64,000 nt of DNA from Thalassoglobus neptunius (GTDB lineage: Bacteria > Planctomycetota > Planctomycetia > Planctomycetales > Planctomycetaceae): assembly GCF_007859735.1 (NCBI RefSeq), contig NZ_SIHI01000005.1, forward strand, positions 47,911 through 111,910, read 5' to 3'. The notes under the pieces are model-generated. The model was not told the DNA's origin, made no database searches, and was given only the letters and a program-made list of their open reading frames with translations. This document shows positions 37,296 through 46,433 of the stretch, piece by piece (position 1 is the stretch's first letter; every line of letters starts with the position of its first letter). A program made the position numbers and the translations under genes.

Positions 37296-37991
37296 ATGAC
37301 GACGGTTTCGAAAGAACGTCTTCAGAAGAGAATCCAGAAATACGTGCGCTCTCCGGAAGCGACACGTCGATTCGAAGAAGAAACGACTCCGTTCTGGCTG
37401 GGGCACTTCATCAATTTCGGGGCCATTGCCGTTGGCACAGCGTTGACCGCTACGGTCATTGGCGCCTGGAAGGGACTCCAGTTCATCTGGTTTGGACTCC
37501 GAAATGGAGGATTTCGAGGGAACTTCGGAAAGAAATTTCTCGACGATTCTGAGCGGATTCAGGGAGTGATCGGAACTGTGATCATTTCCGGACCGGAAGT
37601 GGGGTCGAAGTGTCTCCGTCCGTCGCTTGTTCTTGGCTCGTTCCAGGAAGTCCCGCTTCATGATCTTGCCCGCCTGGGGGCGTTTATGGGGCAAGTTTAT
37701 ATGGGGGAAATCGACGACCCGAAACACGAAGAACTTTCAGAATTGTTGCACGATGATGTTTTTCAACCCCATCGGCGTCGTGTTGTTCCCAAGAAGTATC
37801 GCATGGGGCATCGGCTGTATTTGTTCGATGTCCTGATCGATTCGGAAGAGGTTCATCTGACCGATGATCAGGCGATGGCCGCACTCGTCGCGCTTGCCGG
37901 TTCCGATGGAGCAGCGATGCAGATTCCCTGGAGCGTTGTTCAGTCACTGGTTCAAGATGGCACGGTCATTTCGGATCGAGACCTCCTGTAG
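37296..37991 (+). CDS. Hypothetical protein with one membrane helix
   Basis: I do not recognise this 231-residue protein. The ATG at 37296 follows GGAGAAG; an earlier in-frame ATG at 37251 is possible. A basic N-terminus (KERLQKRIQKYVRS) leads into a membrane helix about residues 36-60 (FINFGAIAVGTALTATVIGAW). A soluble domain with ISGPEVGSKCLRPSLVLGSF and GQVYMGEIDDPKHEEL follows, then a tail with VVPKKYRMGHRLYLFDVLIDSE. No catalytic motif is visible. It follows the adenylate-forming gene on the same strand with a 196-base gap. Confidence 0.65.
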   Translation: MTTVSKERLQKRIQKYVRSPEATRRFEEETTPFWLGHFINFGAIAVGTALTATVIGAWKGLQFIWFGLRNGGFRGNFGKKFLDDSERIQGVIGTVIISGPEVGSKCLRPSLVLGSFQEVPLHDLARLGAFMGQVYMGEIDDPKHEELSELLHDDVFQPHRRRVVPKKYRMGHRLYLFDVLIDSEEVHLTDDQAMAALVALAGSDGAAMQIPWSVVQSLVQDGTVISDRDLL

Positions 37992-38139
37992 TCGATGCTT
38001 TTCTGAATGACATCCTCGAACTTGATTCTGACACGCGGTGTCCTTCACACTCTCTAACTTTCAACTCCGCCATGCAGTTCTTTGATCCTCGTTGCTGCCG
38101 TTGCGGATTCGAGCAGACAAAGCACGATCACGATGCTTA

Positions 38140-38240
38140 GAGCCTTTTCTGATTTGGTATGCAATCACTCGCACGAGCAAACACAGCCTTTTCCCCGATG
38201 AAGAAGTTCAAGCGAGTGCACAGGAAAGAGCAACTTGCTC
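38140..38240 (+). repeat. Dispersed intergenic repeat, copy B
   Basis: Copy B, the best match to copy A (6221-6321), with the same 28-base identical block at 38197-38224, the core AAGCGAGTGCACAGG and the bracketing inverted pair CACTCGC/GCGAGTG. It lies in the 333-base gap between the unknown gene and hrpA. Apart from it I see nothing in that gap. Confidence 0.75.
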
Positions 38241-38324
38241 AAGTGGACGATCCCGGACATATTCGCAAGATCGTCCCACTGGCACTCAAACTCCGATTTG
38301 AGACAACTTTCTAGATTTGATTTC

Positions 38325-41300
38325 ATGACCTCTCCGGAAGAATTTAGCTCAGAATCGTGGATCGCGCGCATCGATCAAGCGATGATCTCCGATCGTCAGG
38401 AGCTTCACCGCATGGTCAAGGCAGTTGAGCGTCGGGCGAAACAGGGCCAGCGGTTTGATCGAAGTTTGAGCAAACTCAAACAGAAGATTGAACAGTCAGA
38501 AGCAGTTGTCGCGACGCGAACGAAATCCGTTCCGGAATTGAAGTTTGATGATGCACTGCCTGTCAGTCATCGGCGTGACGAGATTCTGAAAGCGATTCAG
38601 TCACATCAGGTGATCGTTGTTTCAGGAGAAACCGGTTCTGGGAAATCGACTCAACTCCCCAAAATCTGCCTCGATGCGGGACGCGGGGTGCGCGGGATGA
38701 TCGGTCATACGCAGCCGCGACGAATTGCCGCGCGAAGCGTCGCTGCCCGTGTGGCAGAGGAACTCGGTTCATCTGTTGGAAGAGAAGTCGGTTACAAGAT
38801 TCGCTTTACTGATTCAACGTCTGAAAAAACGTTGATCAAATTGATGACCGATGGCATCTTGCTGGCGGAATCTCCATCGGATCGCTATTTCGAGCAGTAC
38901 GATACGATCATCATCGACGAGGCCCATGAGCGTTCGCTGAACATTGATTTTCTCTTCGGGTATCTCAAGCGGATTCTCGCCCGTCGCCCCGATCTCAATT
39001 TGATCATCACGTCTGCGACAATCGATGCGGAGCGGTTCGCTGAATTCTTTGCTCACGACGATCAACCAGCCCCCGTGATCGAGGTCTCCGGACGGACTTA
39101 TCCCGTTGAAGTTCGCTATCGCCCGCCTGTTGATTCCGATGACGATGACGTCGACTGGCATCGTGCTGCGGCAGATGCCTGTGAGGAACTCGCTTTAGAA
39201 GGTCCGGGCGACATTCTCGTGTTCATGCCGACTGAGAGAGACATTCGAGAGACAGCCCGAGTGTTGAACGGACGACATTTTTCAGGAGACTTCGAGAACA
39301 GGAAAACGGAAATCCTTCCTCTGTTCGGGCGACTGTCCGAGAAGGATCAGAATCGAGTCTTCAAGCCGCAAGAGCATCGTCGAATTGTCGTTGCGACGAA
39401 CGTTGCTGAGTCGTCATTGACTGTTCCCGGAATTGTGTATGTCGTCGATCCGGGGACCGCGAGGATGAGCCGGTTCTCAGCGACATCGCAGGTTCAGCGT
39501 CTGCCGATCGAACCAATTTCTCAAGCTTCGGCGAATCAGAGAAAGGGCCGCTGCGGACGTGTCGCGCCGGGAGTTTGTGTTCGATTGTATTCGGAAAGCG
39601 ATTTCAACACGCGCGATGAATACACCCAACCCGAAATTCAGCGAACGAATCTCGCGTCCGTGATTCTGCAAATGAAGTCGCTGAGACTCGGAAAGATTGA
39701 AGACTTTCCCTTTATCAATCCCCCGACACCATCGGCTGTCCGTTCGGGGTTGAAGTCGCTTTTTGCACTTGGGGCCATCGACGAAGACGAAGAATTGACG
39801 TCGATCGGAAAGACGATGAGTCGCCTGCCGGTCGATCCACGAATCGCGAGAATGATTCTCTCAGCTGAAGAGGAACAGTCTCTTCCGGAAGTTTTGATTA
39901 TCACTTCCGCGCTGGAGTTAAGAGATCCACGCGATCGCCCGATCGACAAACAGAAGCAAGCGGATCAGGCTCACGAACAGTTCGCACATGAAAACTCGGA
40001 CTTCTTGTCGCTGCTCAAGCTGTGGGACTTCTTCACCGGTCTCGAAAAGAAACTGTCGCAAAGCAAACTTCGGAAAGCATGCGCTCAAAACTTCCTTTCG
40101 TACAATCGAATGCGGGAATGGAAAGACCTGTACCGTCAGTTGCGGGATGTGGCCAAGAACAACGGGCTGAAATTCGCGGATCGGCGAAACAACGAAGATG
40201 CAATCCATCGCGCCATTCTTTCCGGTCTTCTGTCGAATGTGGCAGTGAAAGGCGAATCGCACGAATACACTGGATCCGGAGGACAGAAGCTGTTTATCTG
40301 GCCGGGGTCAGTCGCCTTTTCGAAAAAGCCGAAGTGGATCATGGCTGCCGAGTTGGTCGAGACCACCAAACGCTATGCTCGCTGCGTTGCTCCGGTTCAG
40401 ACAATCTGGATCGAACGCGCCGCGAAGCATCTCGTCAAGAAAACATACAGCGACCCGCACTGGCATGAAAAATCAGCGTGCGTCATGGCGTTCGAAAAGG
40501 TGCTGTTGTTCGGGCTTCCAATTGTTCCTCGAAGACGCTGCCGCTACAGCCATGTCGATCCGGAATATTGCCGAGAGCAATTCATCAATCAGGGGTTGAT
40601 GGAGGGGAAATATCAGTCTCCGGGAGAATTTTTTCGGCACAACGTTCACCTCAAGGAAGAACTTGTCGCATGGCAAGCCAAACTTCGACAGGGGCAATAC
40701 TTTTCCAGTGAGGATCTCGAGTTCGACTTTTACGACCAGCGACTCCCTAAAGACATCTTCGATGGTCCACGATTCGAAAAGTGGAGGAAGGTCGCTGAAG
40801 AAAAACAACCCGACTTGCTGTTCCTGCAAAAGCATCATCTCGAACTGACCGACGAGCACGTCCCCCGGCAGTCGGCGTTTCCGGACGCCATTCGAATCGG
40901 GACAATGCAACTCCCGGTGGAGTATCATCTCGATCCCGGTTCAGACATGGATGGTGTGACGCTTCGAGTACCTGTTGAAGGGCTGAATCAACTCTCGAGC
41001 GAAGGTCTCTTCTGGCTTGTCCCGGGATTGCTCGAAGACAAAGTCGCTGCACTGATCAAGACCCTTCCTAAATCACTTCGCATTCTCTTTGTTCCCGCTC
41101 CGGAGACGGCCAAAGAAGTCGTGAAGCATCTGACATATGGTCAGGGCGATCTCCTGTCCGAACTGGCTGCTCAACTGCGAAGGATTTCCGGAGAGCATGT
41201 GCCCGTTTCGGCTTTCGAAGCGGACCGGATTCCGGACCATTTGCACTTCAATATTCGGGTTGTTGACGATCAGGATCAAGAAATTGCCTCCGGTCGGAAT

Positions 41301-42254
41301 CTTGAAAAGCTTCGACAGGAAACGCGGCAGAAGATGACGGGAATTGTTCAGACCGTCGAAGATCAACGCTGGAAGAGAGATGGAATCAAAAGCTGGGATT
41401 TTGAGGATCTGCCGCAACAGGTCTCGTTCAAACGAGGTGGTGTGACGGTCGTGGCGTTCCCGATGCTTGTCGACCGGGGCGAATGTGTGAGTCTCCGACT
41501 GGCCGAATCACAACTCGATGCTCAGATGCAAACTCGTCGGGCACTCGTTCGTCTCGTCATGCTTGAGGATCACAAGCGGGTTCGTGAACAGGTCAGACAC
41601 CTTCCTCGGCGTCAGCAAATTCTGTTACACGCCTCAACACTCCCCGATGGCAGCAGATTCGAAGAAGAGATTGGCTTTGCGATCGCCCAGGCAGCCTTGT
41701 TTCGAACAAACGATCTCCCGAGAAACCGTGCAGAATGGGATAAGCGGCTTGTTCAGACCCGGAACCAATACGCAGTCGCCGTGCAAGACTTAATCGCCGT
41801 ACTTGAACCGCTCTTGCGGGGTTATCATTCGACACGACGACTGCTCGAAAAGAAGAGGGCTCCAGCGACACAAGACCTTGTTTTCGAATTGAAAGACCAA
41901 CTTGAAGACCTTGTGGCTCCCGGATTTTTGTCTGACTATCCACTTGGATGGTTGGGACAGTATCCCCGCTACTTTCAGGCGATGGAAATCCGTTGGAACA
42001 AAGCGACAACCGGCGGCTTTCAAAAGGATCGCACTCATCAACGTCGAATCGACATTTACTGGAGGCGTTGGAAGCACGCGAAAGAGCAACTTGGTTCGGC
42101 TGTCTCGCGAAACTCCCGTCTCGTTCAGTTCCGTTTTCTCATCGAAGAGTTCCGCGTTTCAACGTTCGCCCAGCATTTGGGAACGGCTGTCTCGGTTTCC
42201 GAGAAGAAACTCGACGAGGTTTGGCAGTCGATCACGCAACCGCCGGGAGGATAG
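38325..42254 (+). CDS. hrpA: ATP-dependent RNA helicase HrpA
   Basis: A DEAH-box RNA helicase of 1309 residues, close to the length of E. coli HrpA. The Walker A motif VVSGETGSGKSTQLPK lies near residue 97 and the Walker B/DEAH motif IIIDEAHERSLN near 195. The SAT motif (LIITSATIDAERF) lies near 228 and the arginine-finger motif QRKGRCGRVAPG near 405. Winged-helix, ratchet and OB-fold domains follow, then the long C-terminal extension of the HrpA group (DUF3418-like, about 700-1300). It acts in RNA metabolism, including rescue of stalled ribosomes in other bacteria. The ATG at 38325 is preferred over 38235 because the upstream codons overlap the repeat copy B. Confidence 0.93.
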   Translation: MTSPEEFSSESWIARIDQAMISDRQELHRMVKAVERRAKQGQRFDRSLSKLKQKIEQSEAVVATRTKSVPELKFDDALPVSHRRDEILKAIQSHQVIVVSGETGSGKSTQLPKICLDAGRGVRGMIGHTQPRRIAARSVAARVAEELGSSVGREVGYKIRFTDSTSEKTLIKLMTDGILLAESPSDRYFEQYDTIIIDEAHERSLNIDFLFGYLKRILARRPDLNLIITSATIDAERFAEFFAHDDQPAPVIEVSGRTYPVEVRYRPPVDSDDDDVDWHRAAADACEELALEGPGDILVFMPTERDIRETARVLNGRHFSGDFENRKTEILPLFGRLSEKDQNRVFKPQEHRRIVVATNVAESSLTVPGIVYVVDPGTARMSRFSATSQVQRLPIEPISQASANQRKGRCGRVAPGVCVRLYSESDFNTRDEYTQPEIQRTNLASVILQMKSLRLGKIEDFPFINPPTPSAVRSGLKSLFALGAIDEDEELTSIGKTMSRLPVDPRIARMILSAEEEQSLPEVLIITSALELRDPRDRPIDKQKQADQAHEQFAHENSDFLSLLKLWDFFTGLEKKLSQSKLRKACAQNFLSYNRMREWKDLYRQLRDVAKNNGLKFADRRNNEDAIHRAILSGLLSNVAVKGESHEYTGSGGQKLFIWPGSVAFSKKPKWIMAAELVETTKRYARCVAPVQTIWIERAAKHLVKKTYSDPHWHEKSACVMAFEKVLLFGLPIVPRRRCRYSHVDPEYCREQFINQGLMEGKYQSPGEFFRHNVHLKEELVAWQAKLRQGQYFSSEDLEFDFYDQRLPKDIFDGPRFEKWRKVAEEKQPDLLFLQKHHLELTDEHVPRQSAFPDAIRIGTMQLPVEYHLDPGSDMDGVTLRVPVEGLNQLSSEGLFWLVPGLLEDKVAALIKTLPKSLRILFVPAPETAKEVVKHLTYGQGDLLSELAAQLRRISGEHVPVSAFEADRIPDHLHFNIRVVDDQDQEIASGRNLEKLRQETRQKMTGIVQTVEDQRWKRDGIKSWDFEDLPQQVSFKRGGVTVVAFPMLVDRGECVSLRLAESQLDAQMQTRRALVRLVMLEDHKRVREQVRHLPRRQQILLHASTLPDGSRFEEEIGFAIAQAALFRTNDLPRNRAEWDKRLVQTRNQYAVAVQDLIAVLEPLLRGYHSTRRLLEKKRAPATQDLVFELKDQLEDLVAPGFLSDYPLGWLGQYPRYFQAMEIRWNKATTGGFQKDRTHQRRIDIYWRRWKHAKEQLGSAVSRNSRLVQFRFLIEEFRVSTFAQHLGTAVSVSEKKLDEVWQSITQPPGG

Positions 42255-42308
42255 GTTGTAGACTGGAAGCGAATGAGAGTGTGAATTGCTCAGATCATTT
42301 GTGGCGAT

Positions 42309-42324
42309 ACGTAAGCTCTTACGT
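42309..42324. promoter_or_regulatory. Perfect short palindrome upstream of the SDR gene
   Basis: ACGTAAG (42309-42315) and CTTACGT (42318-42324) are exact inverted repeats with a 2-base spacer. A consensus TATAAT sits 28 bases downstream at 42353-42358, so the palindrome lies just upstream of a likely promoter of the SDR gene. It could be an operator. Confidence 0.35.
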
Positions 42325-42415
42325 CTTCGATTCGCAATTCTCAGGACATGGATATAATTTAAGTCGTAGAAGATTATTGATAATGTTTGGAACTTGACTC
42401 TTGGGTGGGCGGCGA

Positions 42416-43909
42416 ATGGCTGATGCAACGTTCCAGCAGCGAATTCTTGTCACTGGGGGGACCGGTTACGTCGGCGGAAGATTGCTGTCCAGGCTTGAAG
42501 ACTCCGGGTGCAAGGTCCGTTGTATGGCGAGGCGTCCCGAGAATCTTGTCTCTCGCGTCGCACCGACGACGGAAGTCGTTCCGGGAGATGTCCTCGATCG
42601 CGATTCTCTGGATGAGGCCGTCAGAGACGTGCATACTGCGTACTATCTCGTCCATTCGATGGGAACTCGCAGTGACTTCGAAGACGATGATCGACGCGGC
42701 GCGAAGAATTTTGCTCTCGCGTGTCAAGCTGCAGGTGTGCGTCGGATCATCTACCTTGGGGGACTGGGAAGCGAGAGTGACCGTCTCTCCAAGCATCTTC
42801 GCAGTCGACACGAAGTGGGGGATTTGCTCCGCGAGTCCGGGGCTCAGGTGATCGAGTTTCGTGCTTCGATCACCATTGGCTCGGGAAGTCTTTCTTTCGA
42901 GCTTGTACGTTCTCTCGTTCGAAAGCTGCCAGTCATGCTCTGGCCGAAATGGGTTTCGACCGAAGCTTCGCCAATTGCAGTCGAAGACATTTTGGAATAC
43001 CTCACTCAGGTTCTGATTCATCCAAATGGTGAAAGTAAAGTCTACGAAATCGGCGGTCCTGATCGTGTGTCGTACGGAGGGATCATGAAGGAATACGCTC
43101 GCCAGCGTGGGCTTCGTCGACTTGTGATCCCTGTGCCTTTTCTCTCTCCCTGGTTGAGCAGTTTGTGGCTTGGTCTTGTGACGCCGGTTTATGCGCGCAT
43201 CGGACGAAAACTCATTGAGAGTCTGAAGAATCCGACAGTCGTGACCGATTTCTCCGCGCTCGATGATTTCGATATTCAGCCTCGCGGTTTCAGTGAAGCC
43301 ATCACGAGAGCCCTTTCCAATGAAGACCACGAAATCGCCGAAACACGCTGGACGGACTCGCTGTCATCTGCGGGGCCGGTGACATCCTGGGGAGGGGCGA
43401 AGTTCCGGAACCGGTTGATGGATTCTCGAACTCGCGATGTCGAACTCTCGCCAGTGGAGGCGTTTGCTCCCATTCAAAGAATTGGTGGAAAGACCGGTTG
43501 GTATTACGGAAACGTGCTTTGGAGATTGCGAGGATTTCTCGACTTGCTCGTGGGCGGAGTCGGGCTTCGACGTCGACGAAATCATCCCGTCGATCTGGCT
43601 GTCGGAGATGCTCTTGATTTCTGGCGCGTGGAAGCATTTGATCCCCCCAAGAGGCTGCGACTGGCCGCTGAGATGAAACTTCCCGGTCGGGCTTGGCTGA
43701 CCTTCGATGTTGAAGAACTCGACAACGGAGGCTCGCGAATTCGACAGACTGCCGAATTCGATCCGGTCGGCCTGTTTGGAATCGCCTACTGGTACACCAT
43801 CTGGCCGCTGCACCAATTCGTGTTCACCGGAATGCTCAACGGGATTGTCCGCGAAGGAGAACGTCTTGCACAACAAGAAGCGAAAGACGAGTTGACGTCG
43901 TCAGCATAA
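42416..43909 (+). CDS. SDR oxidoreductase with DUF2867 domain
   Basis: A 497-residue two-domain protein. The N-terminal half (1-290) is an atypical short-chain dehydrogenase with the NAD(P)-binding motif ILVTGGTGYVGGRLL near residue 9, VRCMARRPENL near 30 and YYLVHSMG near 76. The C-terminal half (about 315-485) is DUF2867, a START-like fold. It shows DSLSSAGPVTSWGG, KTGWYYGNVLWRLRGFLD and RQTAEFDPVGLFGIAYWY. Proteins of this build are widespread and the substrate is unknown; a lipid or cofactor is likely. A TATAAT box upstream suggests its own promoter. Confidence 0.88.
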   Translation: MADATFQQRILVTGGTGYVGGRLLSRLEDSGCKVRCMARRPENLVSRVAPTTEVVPGDVLDRDSLDEAVRDVHTAYYLVHSMGTRSDFEDDDRRGAKNFALACQAAGVRRIIYLGGLGSESDRLSKHLRSRHEVGDLLRESGAQVIEFRASITIGSGSLSFELVRSLVRKLPVMLWPKWVSTEASPIAVEDILEYLTQVLIHPNGESKVYEIGGPDRVSYGGIMKEYARQRGLRRLVIPVPFLSPWLSSLWLGLVTPVYARIGRKLIESLKNPTVVTDFSALDDFDIQPRGFSEAITRALSNEDHEIAETRWTDSLSSAGPVTSWGGAKFRNRLMDSRTRDVELSPVEAFAPIQRIGGKTGWYYGNVLWRLRGFLDLLVGGVGLRRRRNHPVDLAVGDALDFWRVEAFDPPKRLRLAAEMKLPGRAWLTFDVEELDNGGSRIRQTAEFDPVGLFGIAYWYTIWPLHQFVFTGMLNGIVREGERLAQQEAKDELTSSA

Positions 43910-43930
43910 CGTCCACAGCTTGAGACCTGT

Positions 43931-46309
43931 TTATTCGTCCGAGGCTGCAGACCACTGGTTTCCCCATCCTGTGTAGAGATCGTGGAGGAGGGCTCTCCAA
44001 TCCTGAGTCGATCGTGTCGGCGGATAAGGTGCGGGAGCGACTGGCTTCGCGTCGGTCCAGACAATATCGAATTGTCCGTTCGGCAGAATCTTTCCGATTC
44101 TCGGAGTCTTGAAGCAGTGTTGTGTCGCGGGATCGATTCGAATCGGCCCTTCGGGAGCATCAAGTTGTTGATTCAGAAACGCTCTGCGAATCGCCGACGG
44201 ATCAGTGCTTTCTGCCTGTTCGACTGCCTTGGCCCACAGCTTGATTCCCGTGTACTCCGCTTCCATGGGATCGGTGACGACTCGTTGAGGGCCATATTTC
44301 TGATGGAAACGGGCGACAAACTCTTCGTTCACCGGGGAATCGATTGATTGGAAATAGTTCCAGGCGGCGTATTCGCCCACCATTTCATCGACGTTCAACT
44401 GGCGAAGTTCCTGCTCGCCGATACTGAAGGAGATTGTCGGACAATTTGCAGGAGTGATCCCCGCCTTGCGGAGTGCTCGGAAGAAATCCGTGTTTGTTGA
44501 GCCGTTAATGCAGTTCAGAATGACATCGGCTTTTGCGGCGACGATTTCCTCGACGACTTCGTGAACCTGATGACTTCCGAGAGGCAGAAAGCGAGAGCCA
44601 ACGAGTTCCGCTCCGAGTTCTTCGAGCTGATCCTTCGCGATCTCAAATGCCACGCGAGGGAAAACATAGTCCGAGCCGACAAAGAAGAAACGACGGCGGT
44701 TATCGAAAGCGTATGCCCATTTGATCGCTGGCAAAATCTGTTGATTGGGGGCCGCTCCCATGTAAATCACATTGGGCGACTCTTCCACTCCTTCATACTG
44801 GAGCGGATAGACGAGCAAGTGATTTGCTTCTTCGAAAATCGGAACAATCGTTTTTCGGCTTGCGGACGTCCAACAACCAAAAACGGTGACCACTTCTTCG
44901 TCATGGATGAGACGTTTGGCTTCTTTCGCAAAGACGTCCCAGTCGGAGCGTCCATCTGCGACAAGTGGCTCCACCGGCCGGCCGAGAACTCCTCCGTTTT
45001 GATTCAATTCTTCGATCGCAAGCAGTGCTGCATCCGCGACCGGGCTTTCACTTTGAGACATTGTGCCGGAAAGCGAGTGCAGGAGTCCGATACGAATCGG
45101 TTCACCCTGTGGAGGAGGAATTACCGGGATATTGGAATCCGCCGGATTGTTGTCACCAATGGATTCGTTTCCGGGCGGACGATCCGGGTTTCGAGTTGCG
45201 ATGAACGCCAGACCTGCGAGAAGTAACAGGATCCCTGCAGCGACTGCCGCCGGACGTGCGAACGATCGGGAATGGCTCTGTGAGTTGAGAGTCGGAAGTT
45301 TCGAATAGCTCCCGGATTGACTGGGGAGCTGAATTCCATGTCCTGAAATTGCTGCCAGGACTGCTTCGAGATCGACACGCATTTCGTCGACCGACTGATA
45401 CCGATCCTCAGGGTCAATCGCCATCGCCTTATTGATGATCTCTGCACACGCGGCGGGAACGGTGGCCCGCACGACACGCGGATCGGGCGGCGGAGCGTGA
45501 CAATGGGAGTACATCACCTGAACGATACTGGTGCTCTCTTCGTACGGAGACTTCGCTGTCAGCAGGCCGTAATAAGTTGCTCCCAATGAATAGACGTCGC
45601 TTCGAGCGTCGACCGGTCGAGACTCACACTGTTCGGGACTCATGTAATAAGGAGTCCCGACCACCTGCCCGTCTCGGGTCATTTGAAGCGTTTCGTGCTT
45701 CAGGCTCTTGGCGAGGCCGAAGTCCGAGATCTTGATTTCGCCCTGTTCGTTGAACAGTAAGTTGGCCGGTTTGATGTCGCGATGAACCAATCCAAGTCGA
45801 TGCGCAGCGGAGATTCCCTGACAGGCTTGAACGATTGCGAGGGTCGCATCGCTGATTGCCATTGGCCCCTGTTCGGAAAGCCTTTCCGAGACGCTTCCCC
45901 CTGAGACCAGTTCCATGACGAGAAAATTCGCGGACTGGTCTTCGCCGACTTCATAGATCGAAACGACGTGGTGATGCTGGAGCTTGCCGGCGCTTCTCGC
46001 TTCTGCTTGAAATCTCTGGAGGAGAACCGGATTGTTTGCCAATTCATTCGGCAGCATTTTGATGGCAACATCACGATCGATCGACATATCGTGAGCGAGG
46101 TAAACGATCCCCATTCCCCCTCGACCGATCAGTTGCCGAATCTCGTAGTGACCGAGTTTTTTTCCAATCCATTCTTCGGGATTTTTGGGCGAGAAAACTT
46201 CGTTCGGGGACGACGATGTCAGACCACCGGAAATGAATGTTTCTTCATGGACACCCGATTCTGGTTTCAGACTTTTGTCGGAAGGGGAATCGTTCTCGTC
46301 AGGCAACAT
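43931..46309 (-). CDS. Transmembrane Ser/Thr kinase with urea/amide-binding-type sensor
   Basis: A 792-residue receptor kinase. Residues about 54-320 are a Hanks-type protein kinase. The glycine loop is IGRGGMGIVY, the catalytic Lys lies in VAIKML, the loop is VHRDIKPANLL, and DFG and the APE-equivalent YYMSPEQ are present. A single membrane helix (about 357-378, AAGILLLLAGLAFIA) separates it from a C-terminal region (about 405-780). That region resembles the periplasmic binding proteins of urea/short-chain amide ABC transporters (UrtA/AmiC/FmdD): IRIGLLHSLSGTMSQSE, VFGCWTSASRKTI, LLVYPLQYEG and YAAWNYFQS. This predicts outside ligand sensing and inside phosphorylation. No cognate transporter or substrate is adjacent. 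Confidence 0.9.
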   Translation of the reverse strand: MLPDENDSPSDKSLKPESGVHEETFISGGLTSSSPNEVFSPKNPEEWIGKKLGHYEIRQLIGRGGMGIVYLAHDMSIDRDVAIKMLPNELANNPVLLQRFQAEARSAGKLQHHHVVSIYEVGEDQSANFLVMELVSGGSVSERLSEQGPMAISDATLAIVQACQGISAAHRLGLVHRDIKPANLLFNEQGEIKISDFGLAKSLKHETLQMTRDGQVVGTPYYMSPEQCESRPVDARSDVYSLGATYYGLLTAKSPYEESTSIVQVMYSHCHAPPPDPRVVRATVPAACAEIINKAMAIDPEDRYQSVDEMRVDLEAVLAAISGHGIQLPSQSGSYSKLPTLNSQSHSRSFARPAAVAAGILLLLAGLAFIATRNPDRPPGNESIGDNNPADSNIPVIPPPQGEPIRIGLLHSLSGTMSQSESPVADAALLAIEELNQNGGVLGRPVEPLVADGRSDWDVFAKEAKRLIHDEEVVTVFGCWTSASRKTIVPIFEEANHLLVYPLQYEGVEESPNVIYMGAAPNQQILPAIKWAYAFDNRRRFFFVGSDYVFPRVAFEIAKDQLEELGAELVGSRFLPLGSHQVHEVVEEIVAAKADVILNCINGSTNTDFFRALRKAGITPANCPTISFSIGEQELRQLNVDEMVGEYAAWNYFQSIDSPVNEEFVARFHQKYGPQRVVTDPMEAEYTGIKLWAKAVEQAESTDPSAIRRAFLNQQLDAPEGPIRIDPATQHCFKTPRIGKILPNGQFDIVWTDAKPVAPAPYPPTRSTQDWRALLHDLYTGWGNQWSAASDE

Positions 46310-46433
46310 TGCTCATTTCGCTTTCTCGTCGACACAGATTCGCTCAATCTGTGAAGCTTCAACACGCCGTTCTCCACTCGCTGGGCATCGAATTCCGTTC
46401 TCCCTCTCGGTGAGTTTACAACTCAAATGGGAA

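Noticed and set aside
44561..45226. Plus-strand frame inside the kinase-fusion gene
   Set aside because: It is antisense to the periplasmic-binding domain; composition is that of a shadow frame.
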